A stretch of DNA of 64,000 nucleotides from Adenophora triphylla var. japonica. Its lineage: Eukaryota > Streptophyta > Magnoliopsida > Asterales > Campanulaceae. A program made the position numbers and the translations under genes. The DNA lies in assembly GCA_022495995.1 (NCBI GenBank), contig JAFEMH010000977.1:362501-426500 (forward strand), given 5' to 3'. The notes beneath the pieces are model-generated. The model saw only the letters and a list, made by a program, of their open reading frames with translations, was not told the origin of the DNA and made no database searches. Every line of letters starts with the position of its first letter. Within the stretch, counting starts at the first letter, position 1. This document shows positions 9,854 through 21,717 of this stretch, piece by piece.

Positions 9854-10605
9854 AGATAAGGAGGGCGACTTATGAAGAACAGAATAATTGAGAAGGGTCC
9901 TCATCGCACCGATGGCAACGATGCTCTTCCGTCCATCCAATGTTGAAGAAGTCAATCAGTCCTCGTAGGATCTAGAATGTCCACTGTCGGACATGAGTCT
10001 GTCGAGTCCAAGTTGGACCGGTTTTTGCTTTGCAGTGATAAAATCTTTGTTTCTATTCTTGCTAGACTCGAGACATCACTTGCACACCCACGTTACACTC
10101 GATTGAAATGGTCTTATTCCAAATGATCACTTGTGCTTCTCACCGACTAATGCTTTGAAATGACTAATGTTTAAATTGATTGGAGTGAGAAAATCGGCTG
10201 ATATCCTTCCCAAAGTGGGGCTCACCAATTCCCCATCTCGCGTCCCATATGCTCACATACTTTCCATCGTCCTCGCTATCTCGTTGTTCGATGAATTTGC
10301 ATGGATCTTCCCCAGAGTAAGCTTAAGAAAGCAATGAAGACTTAATCTCGTTCGGATCATCCGGTAGGGACTACGATTGAAACCTTCACCCTTAGGAAAA
10401 ACCATTACCTTACCCTCACTAAACAATACCCTTTCGGTTCAAGATCGGCATGTTTTGAAGCCCATTTAGCCATCGCCATAAGAAGAGGGACTATCCTCGA
10501 GACTCCCGTGATTCAAAGAAAGATCGACCGTCTCCAAGCTCAAGAACGACGGAAGGCAATGATCCATCCTGGGGACTAGCTGAAATTCTCCTCTCAAAGT
10601 CAAAA
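9854..10605 (+). other. Interior of element B without recognised gene
   Basis: Colinear with 39520-40080 of element C (for example GTAGGATCTAGAATGTCC, GTCCAAGTTGGACC and TTGCTAGACTCGAG). Stops occur in all frames. GTCCAAGTTGGAC near 10008 is a short palindrome. Confidence 0.4.
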
Positions 10606-10690
10606 TTGAAAAAAAGAGAGAGACAAAAATAAAAAAAGAATAAAAAAAAGAATAAAAAAAAGAATAAAAAAAAAGAAGAAAAGAAAGAGA
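10606..10690 (+). repeat. A/G-rich low-complexity tract
   Basis: Runs of AAAAAAAGAATAAAA repeated about five times. Element C lacks it and has other sequence at this point. Confidence 0.9.
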
Positions 10691-10820
10691 GCCTAGTCCC
10701 CAGCGATTTTCTCGAAAGCAAAAGTCAAAGGATCCGGTCGTTACTCAAGAGGAGTCTCAGAGTGAATAAAGAGACAGCATGGATGTCCCCTCACCACTAC
10801 CTTCCAAACAATCCCAAGCC

Positions 10821-11027
10821 GTCCTCTCGATTTTAGAGGACATTCCCATAACCGTTACCCATGCCCTTGGCAAAGCCAAGATTGACCTCTCATTCTTAGA
10901 GGCAATAAAGATGCAATCATGGATTCCCTCACCATAGAAATCCCAAACACATCCCTAAATAGCCAACCTCTCATCTTTAGAGGTACAGCCAGCAAAAAGG
11001 CCTAGCCGGCCTCTCATTTTAAGAGGT
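10821..11027 (+). other. Array of four CCTCT/AGAGG hairpins in element B
   Basis: Four stem-loops lie in a row at 10821-10841, 10884-10903, 10965-10984 and 11009-11027. Each has CCTCT, a short T-rich loop and AGAGG. Flanking bases also pair and differ between units: GTCCTCT/AGAGGAC in the first, ACCTCT/AGAGGT in the third. The same four in the same order occur in element C (40384-40578). No coding frame explains them. Confidence 0.75.
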
Positions 11028-11399
11028 CAAGATATCCTAAATTACCCAAGGGCCGATCGTAACCCCAAGACCCAGTCGCAGTTCCTACCGGATAGCAGTT
11101 TCATTCCAATATCGTCGAGATCTAAAAAATAGATTATTGATTAAAGAGGAGACAAATTCATTTCGGCTCAAAGGACCGTCAAGCGAAGATTGTGCAAATT
11201 CCATCCATTCATTCGACGTTTTATGTGAGAATATTTCATTTCTCCTCCGCAAACACCTGCCGTGAATGTCCCACTGGGGCTTCGCATCCGTGTCTCCCAT
11301 CGATACTCCAAGAGGACATGTTTCTAAATTCCTAAAATCCTCGAAAGTCCTCAACATCCCCGAATTTCACCGTTCATTCTTTTCATTCGAGATAAGCCC

Positions 11400-11442
11400 G
11401 AACTACGGCGACCTGAGCTCCTCCTATAGAGGGGAACGTAGG
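11400..11442 (+). other. CTACG/CGTAG stem-loop, copy B1
   Basis: GAACTACG at the left and AACGTAGG at the right enclose CTCCTC/GAGGGG. The inner stem differs fully from ATTCCC/GGGAT of the other copies but still pairs, with one G-T wobble. Confidence 0.7.
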
Positions 11443-12730
11443 CAACCATAACTGGTCCGGTCGAAATCACAAACAGATATCAGAAAATCCGGTCTCCTCA
11501 AGGACCATGCCCATACACTATTCATCTTTTCGAGTTTGATTCTCGATATCAGTGGGCTTTCTCCTCAGGATTGATAAAAATATTTGTTCATATCAGCTTT
11601 GGTGGTTGAGTAACCCGAACATCAATAAAGGGTTTTAAGCAGCTTTGTGATCATCACGAATAAGACAGGTTTTCAAGTGTCTCGACAAGTCTTCCCTTTC
11701 TACATCATAGGAAAATAGAGCTAAACACTGTTTCGGTCAGCAGGGGCTTCCATACACTTCTCCACACCTTGTGATGCTTATACTCTCCCAAAAGAGTCAA
11801 ACCCAAAAGTGAGAGTGTCATACACAAAATCGGGATTCATTTCCCACCCTCGAAGGATGTACCCCTGAGCGTAAAACATTTCAGGGTCTTGTCTAGCAAC
11901 TGATTGACTGTGATTTGAAATGATGAGTTGCCTCTTTGGCCACAAGATGACTCTGCCTGCGATAAAGCTGCATAGAATTTCCTCAAGCTGAGGCTTTGGT
12001 TAAGGTATCCCTCATGCTCTCCTTACCAGATCTCCCTCTAGGTTTGCTTTGCACTGTCAACTGGGGCTTCACTAAGCCGGGATCATTCTCTACACATTCT
12101 CTACTGCTTGCTGTCTTAGACATGTGATACACTTTGTCCTCACCAGCAATGGACCTACTGCAACTAGTACACCCGGGAGCGTCCCCGACTTGCCTAGCTG
12201 CGCCATATCATTTCCCTACCTTATGGGAGAGGGTCCACCTCATTGTAAACACTTTCGTCCCATACATGATAGAGCAACTGCTACAGACATATATGCTCAC
12301 CAATCCGTGCAAAAACCCTCACTTCCCTTTCATCCCCAGCTGAGATGGACTTATGCAACAAAAGATTATTAATGCATAAGCAAGAGGTTAAATAAAATGC
12401 AAAGTGTCTTGAGTGTTATGTTTTTCCCCCCGCAGGATACAATATTCAAGTGATCATATTTTGATTATGAGGATTGCCCCTCAAATCACAATTTTGGATA
12501 AGGATTCCAAATCCTGCAGGTAGCAAACCCCGCCTTTATTATCTTCGTCAGGCCCAGTCTCCAAGCAATGCCTGTCAAGAAAAAAAGCTCTAGCTGCCCC
12601 AGTATCCAAGCAACAAGGCTCACCAGTCTCGGCGACTTCAAAAGCCTATTTTGCATGATAAACCGAGACAAAGAAGCCGTACCTATGTTAATCTCCCCAG
12701 CAGTTCGCAATGAGACCAATGGCCCCAAAA
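11443..12730 (+). other. Interior of element B without recognised gene
   Basis: Non-coding and colinear with 41010-42240 of element C. It holds shared phrases such as CAATAAAGGGTTTTAAGCAG and TCAGCAGGGGCTTCCATACA. No domain or strong repeat is seen. Confidence 0.4.
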
Positions 12731-12910
12731 TACCAGAAGAACCTGCTCCCTAGCAAGCAAAGCTCCCAGATCAAGTGCCCCCAAAGCACCAGAGGAACCT
12801 TCTCCCTAGCAAGAAAAGTTCCCGTCCTACCAGATAAGTGACCTCAAAGCACAAACAAAAGCCCGCTCCCTAGCAAGAAGAGTCCCCAGCCTACCAAGCA
12901 AAGCTCAGGA
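12731..12910 (+). repeat. Imperfect tandem repeat, about 60 bp, three copies
   Basis: The phrase CTCCCTAGCAAG with CCAGAAGAACC or CCAGAGGAACC before it recurs three times. Element C has a different repeat here (42287-42490). Confidence 0.7.
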
Positions 12911-13112
12911 CACAAAAGTCAACCTTCAACAAAGACCATCCAGCATTCGGAAAAACCGGTGAAGTACCAACAAGAACAAGTAGTATGAGTCCCCCGGAAG
13001 CTACACTTATCCCCATCAGAAGCAGCGGTAGTCTAAGACTCTCCGGTAGCTACAGGTGAGCACAGCACAGGTATGAAAGCATATCTCAGTCAATTACTTT
13101 GCTAAAAGCATT

Positions 13113-13626
13113 AATCTCTTTCAGGTTGGATGCCTTAAAATAATCCCATTCCAGGTTGGATGCCTTCAAATAATCCCTTTTAGGTCAAGAGACCTTAAAA
13201 TAATCCCTTTTAGGTCAAGAGACCTTCAAATAATCCCGTTCCATGTTGGATGCCTTCAAATAATCCCGTTCCAGGTTGGATGCCTTCAAATAATCCCTTT
13301 CAGGTTATGATGCCTTCAAATAATCTCGTTTAGGTCAAGAGACCTTCAAATGATCCCTTTTAGGTCAAGAGACCTTCAAATAATCCCTTTGAGGTTGTGA
13401 TGCCTTCAAATGATCTCGTTTAGGTCAAGCGACCTTAAAATAACCCCTTTTAGGTCAAGAGACCTTCAAATGATCCGTGTTAGGTCAAGAGACCTTCAAA
13501 TAATCTCTTTCAGGTTGAGATGCCTTCAAATGATCTCATTTTCAGGTTTGGATGCCTTTAACTAATCCCGTTTAGGTCAAGAGACCTTCAAATAATCTCT
13601 TTTAGGTCAAGAGACCTTCAAATAGT
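13113..13626 (+). repeat. 30-bp tandem array, about 17 copies
   Basis: Units of exactly 30 bp alternate between AGGTTGGATGCCTTCAAATA and AGGTCAAGAGACCTTCAAAT versions. The second type holds the palindrome AGGTC-AAGA-GACCT. The array occupies the same slot as the 49-bp array of element A and the 22-23-bp array of element C, but the units are unrelated. Confidence 0.95.
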
Positions 13627-13663
13627 TTCCCCTATGTTCAGACCCCCTCAATTAGTTTCCCTC

Positions 13664-13702
13664 GAACTACGACCAGCTTGATTCCCTCCAGGGATACATA
13701 GG
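13664..13702 (+). other. CTACG/CGTAG stem-loop, copy B2
   Basis: CTACG, then ATTCCCT-CC-AGGGAT, then CATAGG. The outer stem has one change (CATAG for CGTAG) and the inner stem is perfect. It follows the tandem array, as in A and C. Confidence 0.7.
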
Positions 13703-13800
13703 AATCCTTTCTCCAAATTTCCAGCCATCCAATTTTCCCAGTCACCGTCCATCCCTCAGCCTTATCCCTTTGCCGCTCATTGGGATTGGGTCTTATTTTA

Positions 13801-13845
13801 TCGACAACCTCACTTTTTTCCAAAAGTGACGTTGTCGAGGGGCTC
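13801..13845 (+). promoter_or_regulatory. PPT-adjacent hairpin and polypurine tract of element B
   Basis: TCGACAAC pairs perfectly with GTTGTCGA, and inside it TCACTTTT pairs with AAAAGTGA, giving a near-perfect 16-bp stem with a TTCC loop. GGGGCTC and the 3' LTR follow at once. The purine tract therefore begins in the 3' arm of the hairpin. Confidence 0.8.
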
Positions 13846-15875
13846 TGTAAGTACGCCAATCCAATTCGCGACCCTTTTAGATGCATTTTAATGTAATAAA
13901 ATTGCATTAAGGGGCATTTTGGTAAATTCCTGGTCCGTTTCGAGACTTCCAGAAACATTTTATAAGTTTCTCGCGAAGGAAGTTTTTTTTAGTATTTTTC
14001 CCGGACAAAAGGACCTACAGGGAATTAACTGCTTTGGGTTTTTAAAGAATTAACTCGGAATGTTCCAGAAGCAGGTTTAGGCGCCAGAAACAGTTACGGG
14101 CGTGCCCAGTCGTGCGACAACTTGAGGCATGGAAAAGCGAAGCGTTGGGTCGTGCGACATTATAATCCATTTTCCCAATCAGCACTTAAATACCAAATGC
14201 GTTCATTTTGAAATGGAACAACACACAGAACAGGCACTCTCACACACAGTTTCTCACTCCTCTCTCTCTTTCTCTCTCTATCCATAAATTACCTTCTCTC
14301 TCTTCTCTCTCTCTCTCTATACGCAGAGAACCAAATTCTCACCATGGTCGCTCCCTAATCTCCTCCCTAACCAAGCTCTCCCTCACCGGAAAACAACCCA
14401 ACCTCAACCTCCACCATTGCCTTACCTCCCTCTAGCTCAATTACCTTCTTCCTCGATCCAATTTCCCCTCAACCACTTCTTAAATAGACCTCCTTCCCTC
14501 CCAGCCATGGCCGTCGCCTCCTTCTCACCTCAATAGTCTTTAAACCAGCCGGAGTAATCACCACTACCGCTCCGCCAACCCCAGCTATCACCCTCTCTCT
14601 CAATTCCCTCCAAAACCGATAACCTCCTTCCCTGTTTATAGATCCCCAGCCGTTCACCATCATCCCAACAATGCCGATCTAACTCCAACCTCAATCTCCT
14701 TACCGTTATCTGCTCTCTACCCCAAAACCGGTTGCCTTCTCCGTCCCCTGTTCTAGAGCCCAAGCCAATTCTGCTCAAAACACACACGCACAAACACTTG
14801 GAGTTTGACTGTCGCCTCAATCTGGGATCTGAGCTTGTTCTGTTCTGAAGCTGATTGAAGATCCTTCTACCTAATTTGGTTGAAGGAGCGTGGACTACGG
14901 GGGTAACGAATCTCTTCCCTCACCTTTATCTCACATTTACAGTTTATTTGTTTCATTGCAAATTGTTCCCCGGACTTGATAATTAGGCTCCATCCGCCTC
15001 CAATTATCAAGTCCCAACTGCCATATCTCTGTTTAATTTGCTTGGCTTGGTATCATTGGTATTCATAATGTGATTTTGTTGGATTTATCGTTTATTGGCC
15101 AAGGGAGTGTGGATCTCCCTATATCCACGTCCCCTTGGTCAATCCATTGTGAATTCATTGATTTGTGAGTTGTTTGGGTGTTGTTGTTGTTTAATCTAAA
15201 TTGTTCTCTGTTGGATCTGTGCTCAAATTGTGAAGTATCTGCAGACGGTAAGGTTATGTCACGCGACACTTCGGGTCTCATCCGTCCTGTGTAGCGCAAC
15301 ATAACTAAGCCTATGCAGAGACTTCTATTTCAGTTATAATCTGTTTCCTTTGGTTTGCTTGCTGTTGAATTTGTTCATTTTAGGCTGTAATGTGGTATTT
15401 TGTTCTTTTGGTGTGGCTGCAGTGTGAGTTTTGTAAAACCTCTGCAGAGTGCTTTGTTGTGTCCGCGACACCATTGATCCTTCAGATCCTGTGTCACGCG
15501 ACACAATGAGTCCTCTGCAGCAGGTTCAATTTCAGTTGTAAATCCTGTTCTTCCTTGATGTAAAGTGGGATGTGGCCTCCCAAAGTCAATGGCTCAAAAG
15601 TTGTATTTCCCCCCCCCCCCGTTGAGCAATAAAACAAAGCGTTGATTTGCATTTTATACATATATTGTCATACACACTTTGCACACACTTTTGAATGAAT
15701 TGAATGTTGAACATAGAAAGACTCGTCTATGGACGAGGCGTGTTGGGTGAACTCTCGATTCTTCCCAACACGTAACTTGACCCCCGAACCCATTTTCTCA
15801 ATAAAAGGTTTTCAATGTTTCCTTAAAAATGGTGTGGCAACTCCTTTACCCTATTTTTTTGTGAGCGCTCATTCA
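13846..15875 (+). repeat. 3' LTR of element B
   Basis: Copy of 6285-8337 with scattered substitutions, a longer C-run near 15609 and small deletions. Ends in ATTCA followed by the ATTAA duplication (15876-15880). Confidence 0.95.
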
Positions 15876-16778
15876 ATTAAGCATACTTACGAAGACATCA
15901 AATTGCCCGTTTATGTGGAAGGAGAAAACTCCATGGAGAAATTCTGCTTTATCGAATGCAAGTCATCTTACAACATCATTTTGGGAAGGCCTTGGATTCA
16001 CAACATAAAGGCAATTCCTTCAAATTACCACCAGTGTATCAAGTTGCCCACTCGTTGGGGAGTAGTCAAGGTGAAGGGCGACCAGCAGACGGTAAAGGAA
16101 TGTTACAAGATATCCATGAAGGCAACCAGCGTCCCCTGGCAGGCATAGCAATTAATAAAAAAGGCACGGGATACCATAGAAGTTGCAGAGAGCGACGTTA
16201 AAGAAATTCAGCTTGATCCCTCCAATCCTGATGTCAAGGTGTTACTGGGAGATATATCCCTCACGAAATAGAAGATAGCATAATAGAGTTCTTGAAAACC
16301 AGAACCAGTTGTTTAGCCTGGAAGCTTGAATTCATGACTGGGATTAGCAAGGATATCATCACACACAAGTTGAACGTTGACCCCACCATCAAACCCGTTC
16401 ACCAGAAGAGAAGAAAGTTCGCACATAAGCGCAACCAAATTATAAAGGAGGAGGTTGCATGATTGCTCAAAGCCAAAATGATTAGAGAGGTTGACTACCC
16501 AAGATGGTTGGCCAATGTAGTGTTCGTAGAAAAAAAGAATGGCAAATGGCGAGTATGTGTGGATTTCACGGACCTCAACAGAGCCTGTCCAAAAGATCCC
16601 TTCCCTTTGCCTCATATTGACTCTTTGGTAGACGCGATGACTGGTCACGATATCCTGACTTTCATGGATGCCTCCTCAGTTTACCAACAAATCCAGATGG
16701 AACCATCAGATCAGGAAGACACTGCCTTTATCACTCCAGATGGGAAAACTATGGAAGTCTACATTGGCGACATGGTAG
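15876..16778 (+). pseudogene. pol: Tat-1 protease C-terminus and N-terminal RT
   Basis: Continues the frame broken at 6284: KHTYEDIKLPVYVEG, then SSYNIILGRPWIHNIKAIPS of the protease. A TAG at 16146 and a frameshift near 16250 follow. RT then reads MIREVDYPRWLANVVFV, KNGKWRVCVDFTDLNRACPK, PLPHIDSLVDA and LTFMDASSVYQQIQM. The segment with MPFGLKN is deleted, joining FITPDGK to MEVYIGDMVV. The catalytic YIDD is YIGD here. The solo LTR inserted just after this motif. Confidence 0.85.
16774..16778. repeat. Target site duplication of the solo LTR (left)
   Basis: GGTAG, repeated at 18520-18524. Confidence 0.9.
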
Positions 16779-18519
16779 TGTGAATGTGGTGCCCAAGAAC
16801 GCGGCATTTTTTTTGTGTTGAATCGCTTTCTCGTGTAAGGGGTCACCGCCTCACATCTGTTTGAAGACATCTGGTTTAAATTGAAAAACGGAGTTGCCAC
16901 GCCATTTTGATTTCCTCAAAACTTTTAAAAAAAATGATTAGGGTCCGGAGGTTAAGTTACTCCTTGGGAAGAACGTTTGGCGTTCACCCAAGGAGCCTTG
17001 CCGAAGTAAGTCTTCCAAGATCCAACTTTCGTGCTTGCCTTTGTGCTTTGGTGTGTGGGATGTGATTTTGATAAGGGGGGAATGTGCCAAGTTGTCTTCC
17101 GAACGTATAAACCATGAGTTGGTTATCGATCGGGATTCCTTGGATTTTGATATGTTCGGGACTTTGATCCCGAGCTCATCTTGGACTTACAATCATCATT
17201 AAGAGACCTTTGGTCATATGTGATCGAAATGGGGACACCTCTTCTTATAGTCCAAGAATGAGACTCTTTAGAAAGGAAGGACCTTTGCCCATCAATCCTA
17301 CATCTTGAGACGATTTTAGCTTGATAGGGACATTTTTGCTTGTCTCAAGTGATGATCGGAGATGTAGGGGCTCAAGTTCTTCCGTTTCTAAAGGGACTTC
17401 CAACTATGGAATCTTTATATGGAGGAAACGATGTAAAGATATGACCTTTAAACCGTTACGCCCCAAGAGATGCTTCAAGTACCAAAAGGGACTTAGGGGA
17501 GGGGTATGAAGATTGGATATTTATACTCATCCTATGCCTTTTTGTGCCTTAAGAAGGTTTCTAGGCAATTCTTAGAGAGAGATCCAACCATGAGGGACAT
17601 GGGGAAATGCAATTTTAAAATAAAGATGACATTTTTATGCAAACATGTGTAAGGAACACTATGAAAGCTAAGACTAGGAATGTAAAGGGAGGACCTTTAT
17701 GGCTTTTCTATGTCCTTTAAGAACCATTTAGGTGGACAATCCTTGGAAGCAAGGTCTATGGGGAGGGGATGACATTTTTAATGAAAAGATGACATTTTTA
17801 TATGAAAAAGATGACATTTTCACATCATCATGTGAGAGATCCACCCTAGAACAAGCCATTTATGGTCTTATTGTTCATCCTTGGGATGGATTCTCCATGA
17901 ATCCTATGTGATAGGGGAATGGGGGATATGATGATCTACATAGTAAAGACTTGATCTTTTTGGCAACAAATTACATAAATAGCAATAAAATGGCAATATG
18001 GAAAGCAAGTAAGCAATATAACAAGATGGCAAGTATATTTTAAAGAGAAAAGGAGGAGAGGTTACCAATGGTGGTGTTCCTTTATCTCCCTTGAAGCTTT
18101 CCTAAGGAAGGAGTTACTTTGGAGGGATTTTAGAGAGGAGGGAGGGTTTTGCCTTCTGGAAACTCGAGGCTCTATTTTGGCAGAATAACAGTGCTGAAAT
18201 TGTATATCAAAATGAATAGAGGAGGCCTCTATTTATAGGCAGTTTTGTGCTTCCTAATGAAGTCGTGCGGCATTAACCACTTGCTAATGAAGCCGTGCGG
18301 TCTTATCCTTTAATGACTCAGCCTGTTTCTAGAATCATGCAAGGTGGCATTCTAGAAGCCCTTTCCAGTGAGGGACTATGTGGAATTTTAATTCCTAGCA
18401 AGTCCTTCGCCCCTCGGAAGGTTTGGGAAAGTTTCGGAATTGCCCCTGAACTTTAGGAATGTCCGGGGAGTTGCCGGGAAACTTAACCGGAAGGCATGAG
18501 CCAGATTTGGGTACTTACA
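16779..18519 (-). mobile_element. Solo LTR of the element A family
   Basis: 1741 bp in reverse orientation. Read on the minus strand it runs TGTAAGTACCCAAATCTGG to CCACATTCACA and matches 2656-4391 throughout (CTGCCTATAAATAGAGG, the GATGACATTT field at 17620-17830, the U5 hairpin at 16962-16993). The GGTAG duplication on both sides shows a real insertion followed by LTR-LTR recombination that removed the interior. The ORF at 17321-17509 is not conserved in the other copy. Confidence 0.92.
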
Positions 18520-18524
18520 GGTAG

Positions 18525-19940
18525 TAAAATAAAAACGCATGGAAGATCATGTTGAACATCTCAGAGAGGCATTTGACATCCTAGAAGCTTTCAAAATGAA
18601 GCTCAACCCATCAAAGTGTCACTTCGGAGTAAAGGCTGGCAAATTCCTTGCCTATATGGTGACTAAGAGAGGCATTGAAGTAAGTCCCGAGCAGATCAAA
18701 GCTATAATAAACTTGGAATCCACAAAACTGTTAAGGATGTGCAGCGTCTTACAGGCAGAGTAGCAGCCCTCAATTGGTTCATCTCTAAGTCTTCTGACAA
18801 ATGCAGGTTGTTCTATGAGGTGCTTCGAAAAAACAAGTTGTTCCAATGGACCAGTGAGCATGAAGCAGCTTTCCTCCAACTTAAAGAATACCTCACAACC
18901 CCACCATTATTGTCCAAACTTGAACCAGAAGAACCGTTATTCTTCTACCTCGCAGTTTCTGAAACTTCGGTTAGCGCCGTATTGGCCAGAGAGCAGGAAG
19001 GTGCCCAACATCCCATTTATTACGTAAGTAAGTCTCTACTTGATGCCGAAACCAGGTATTCTCATCTTGAAAAATTAATACTCGCTTTAATTACTGCTTC
19101 CATAAAATTACGGCATTACTTTGAATCTCATGTTATTATTGTCAAGACTAACTATCCTATCAGAAGCGTGATGAGAAAACCTGAGATGTCAGGTAGGATG
19201 GCTAAATGGTCAGTACAACTTAGTACTTATGGCATACAATATGAAGCAAGGACTGTCATCAAGTCGCAGGCTTTGGCAGACTTTGTGGCCGATTTCAGTC
19301 CCAACTTGCAGTCTGAAGTTGAACTCGAAGTCCAGCAACTTGAAGGACTTGGTTCTCCTAGATATTGGACATTTTACACAGATGGAGCTTCGAATGCTAG
19401 GGGCACGGGTTTATGAATCGTCCTAAAATCCCCTCAAGGAGATCTCATTCCCCAAGTTATGGCTTGCGAGTTCAAAGCTACGAATAACGAGGCTGAGTAT
19501 GAGGCTCTCATTATGGGATTAATTACTGCCTTGAATTTAAATGTTAAACATATTAACTTATTTACCGATTCCCTGTTATTAGTTAACCACTTCAATGGAT
19601 CATATACAGATAAGCAGGTTAAAATGATAAGTTATCTCCAATATGTTAAGTTGCTAGCTGGACAATTTGAAGACTTCGTCTTTCAACAGATCCCACGAGA
19701 AGAGAATACTGAAGTAGATGCCCTGGCCAATTTAGGTTCAAGTTGCAGGAGCATGTTGAATAATAAAATCCCTATCATCCATATCTTGCATCCTGCCATT
19801 GACCAAATTGAAACATGCCGATTCAATGAACAACACGATGCCATGATCATGCCTATCGACAGCTCCACCTCCTGGACGTTACCCATAATCCAGTACCTGC
19901 AAAGTGGCACAATCCCAGTTGACATAAAAAATCCCTAGTC
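18525..19940 (+). pseudogene. pol: Tat-1 RT C-terminus, RNase H and second RNase H
   Basis: After a TAA at 18530 the RT thumb reads KMEDHVEHLREAF and KLNPSKCHFGVKAGKFL. RNase H 1 follows (LFFYLAVSETSVSAVLAREQ, PIYYVSKSLLDAETRY, about 18940-19070). Then comes the second, archaeal-like RNase H typical of Tat (YWTFYTDGASNARGTGL at about 19365, a TGA, then ATNNEAEYEALIMGL and LFTDSLLLVNHFNGSY). A frameshift lies near 18740. Its job would be RNA-strand removal in reverse transcription. It ends in an in-frame TAG near 19936. Confidence 0.85.
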
Positions 19941-21080
19941 TCTTAGGATAAAGGTATCACGATTCATTTTGATTAATAACGTTTTGTTTAGAAAATCCTT
20001 CTCAGGTATGTACCTGAGGTGCTTAGAACCGGACCAAGATGAAGAGGTACTAAGAGAATTGCATGATGGGGACTATGGTAATCACTCTGGGGGAAAATCA
20101 TTATCCTCGAAGGTGTTGAGAACGGGATATTACTGGCCAACCATGCGACAAGATGCGAGTAAATATGTACAAAAGTGCGACGCATGTCAGAGACACAGTA
20201 ACATCTTGCATCAACCAGCCGAACAACTACATTCTATCTTGTCACCTTGGCCCTTCATGCAATGAGGAATGGACATAAGGGCACCTGGGGGCAGAGTATT
20301 CATGTTGGCTATGACAGATTACTTCACCAAATGGATTGAAGCTGAAGCCTACGTACAAATCAGGGATAGGGAAGGGATATCTTTCATCAAGAGGAACATC
20401 ATCAGTAGATTCGGAGTCCCATCCGAGAGTATATGTGACAATGGCTCTCAATTTATTAGCAAGAAGACGCAAGACTTCTGCATGAGATGGGGAATCAAAC
20501 TGATAATGTCTACACTAGTGCACCAATGGACAGGCTGAATCTAGTAACAAGCTGATAATGAACAACCTGAAGAAAAGACTTGATTAAAAGAAGGGAAGAT
20601 GGGTTGAAGAGTTACCCCTGCTACTTTGGGCAGACAGGACCACTCCGAAAGGGGACACTAGGCAAATGCCATATTCCTTAGTGTTTGGGACCGAAGCTGT
20701 CCTCCTTGTGGAATTTTCACTCCCCACAGCCAGATACGATCTATCATCTATAAGGGATAATCAAATTATCCTAGAAGATGATCTGGACACTATTGATGAG
20801 CTAAGAAATATGGCTAAAGTCAGGATGGCAGCTTACCAACAAAGAATAGCTAAGTCCTATAACAAGAATGTCTGCATCAGGAGGTTCCAAGTTGGATACA
20901 TGGTCCTCAGGAAAGTCTTTTAGAACACCAAACAATTCCCTATGGAAATTTGCAACTAAGTGGGAAGGACCTTACCTAATTGACGCAGAAGCTGGAAAAG
21001 GAGTGTTTAGTCTCTCAACCCTGGACGGCGTACGAATCCCGAGGAACTGAAATGCTGTTCACCTCAAGTTGTACTTCATG
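19941..21080 (+). pseudogene. pol: Tat-1 integrase
   Basis: The zinc-binding H2C2 region reads LRELHDGDYGNHSGG and YVQKCDACQRHSN (20050-20200). After a TGA near 20264 the core reads MTDYFTKWIEAEAYV and ICDNGSQFISKKTQ. Five residues after GMDI are missing and the frame breaks near 20535. The C-terminal part shows MPYSLVFGTEAVLLVEF, then MAAYQQRIAKSYNKN, RRFQVGYMVLRK and a broken tail KWEGPYLIDAEAGKG. It is non-functional. The integrase stop region leads into the hairpin at 21201. Confidence 0.85.
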
Positions 21081-21717
21081 TAAGTAACCAACTCACCAAT
21101 CTCTGTTCCAACGATCAGGTATGATTCAATTAACTTTACTTTTATGTTATTTCAATTTAATTTACACATTTCAATCTTTTACTGAATTAAGCATCAGAGG
21201 GGTGTTAGCTAAGTTAACACCCACCCTAACCTGTTTCTGTTTTGCAAGATGAGATGACATCGACAACCTGTCTAAACGAAGAAGATGACAAGTATTCTAA
21301 CCCATTAGAAACTGGTAATTTCCTATGTAATACATTATTGCTTATCGAGTCAGTTTTAAATTTATTTACGCAAATACTTTTTCTCAAAGGGTTTCACCCT
21401 TCAAAAAGGTTTAAAGGATTTACATTCTTCTCAAGTTGTTAAGGTTATCTACACCTTCGCCCGGGATGCACATTTTTCATATTTTAGCTAAGGTGTAGGT
21501 GGGCCAATGTGTCAAGTACATGTTGATTACCGTCTTGCCCTTAGTTAAGGTTATGGACCTAAAATTGAATCATGGGTAGTGACATTATCATGTTGCCAAA
21601 ATGAACATCAGGATGAAAAGATAAAACATCTTTTCCATTTATTATTATTATTTCTAAAAATATAAAAGTTTTATTAAAGATGACCAGAACAATTATGGGA
21701 AGTAAAGAAAGGTTCCT
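21081..21717 (+). other. Tat-1 spacer between integrase and antisense gene
   Basis: Non-coding. It contains the GGTGTTA/TAACACC hairpin (21201-21222) and a weaker GTGACAT/ATGTTGC hairpin near 21577. The phrase GTGTCAAGTACATGTTGAT and neighbours recur in reverse in Tat-4 (about 49015-49130). Confidence 0.5.
21201..21222 (+). other. Post-integrase hairpin, Tat-1
   Basis: GGTGTTA pairs with TAACACC. Homologous hairpins are at 45552-45572 (Tat-2), 49395-49415 (Tat-4) and 29451-29473 (Tat-3). In Tat-3 both arms have changed together. Confidence 0.65.

Larger units (their letters stand above)
6285..15875 (+). mobile_element. Element B: complete non-autonomous long-LTR retrotransposon
   Basis: 9591 bp with two LTRs (2053 and 2030 bp), a perfect ATTAA duplication, a primer site after the 5' LTR and a purine tract before the 3' LTR. 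No gag, RT or integrase can be read in the 5.5 kb interior. What it does hold is a short ORF shared with element C, arrays of hairpins, two tandem-repeat fields and the same PPT hairpin as A and C. Structure and primer site suggest a non-autonomous Tat/Ogre-like element moved by proteins from another copy. The LTRs differ at scattered sites, so the insertion is not very recent. Confidence 0.9.

Noticed and set aside
10491..10721. Phe/Leu-rich 76-codon minus-strand ORF resembling a membrane protein
   Set aside because: It is the reverse reading of the A/G-rich low-complexity tract and is absent from element C.
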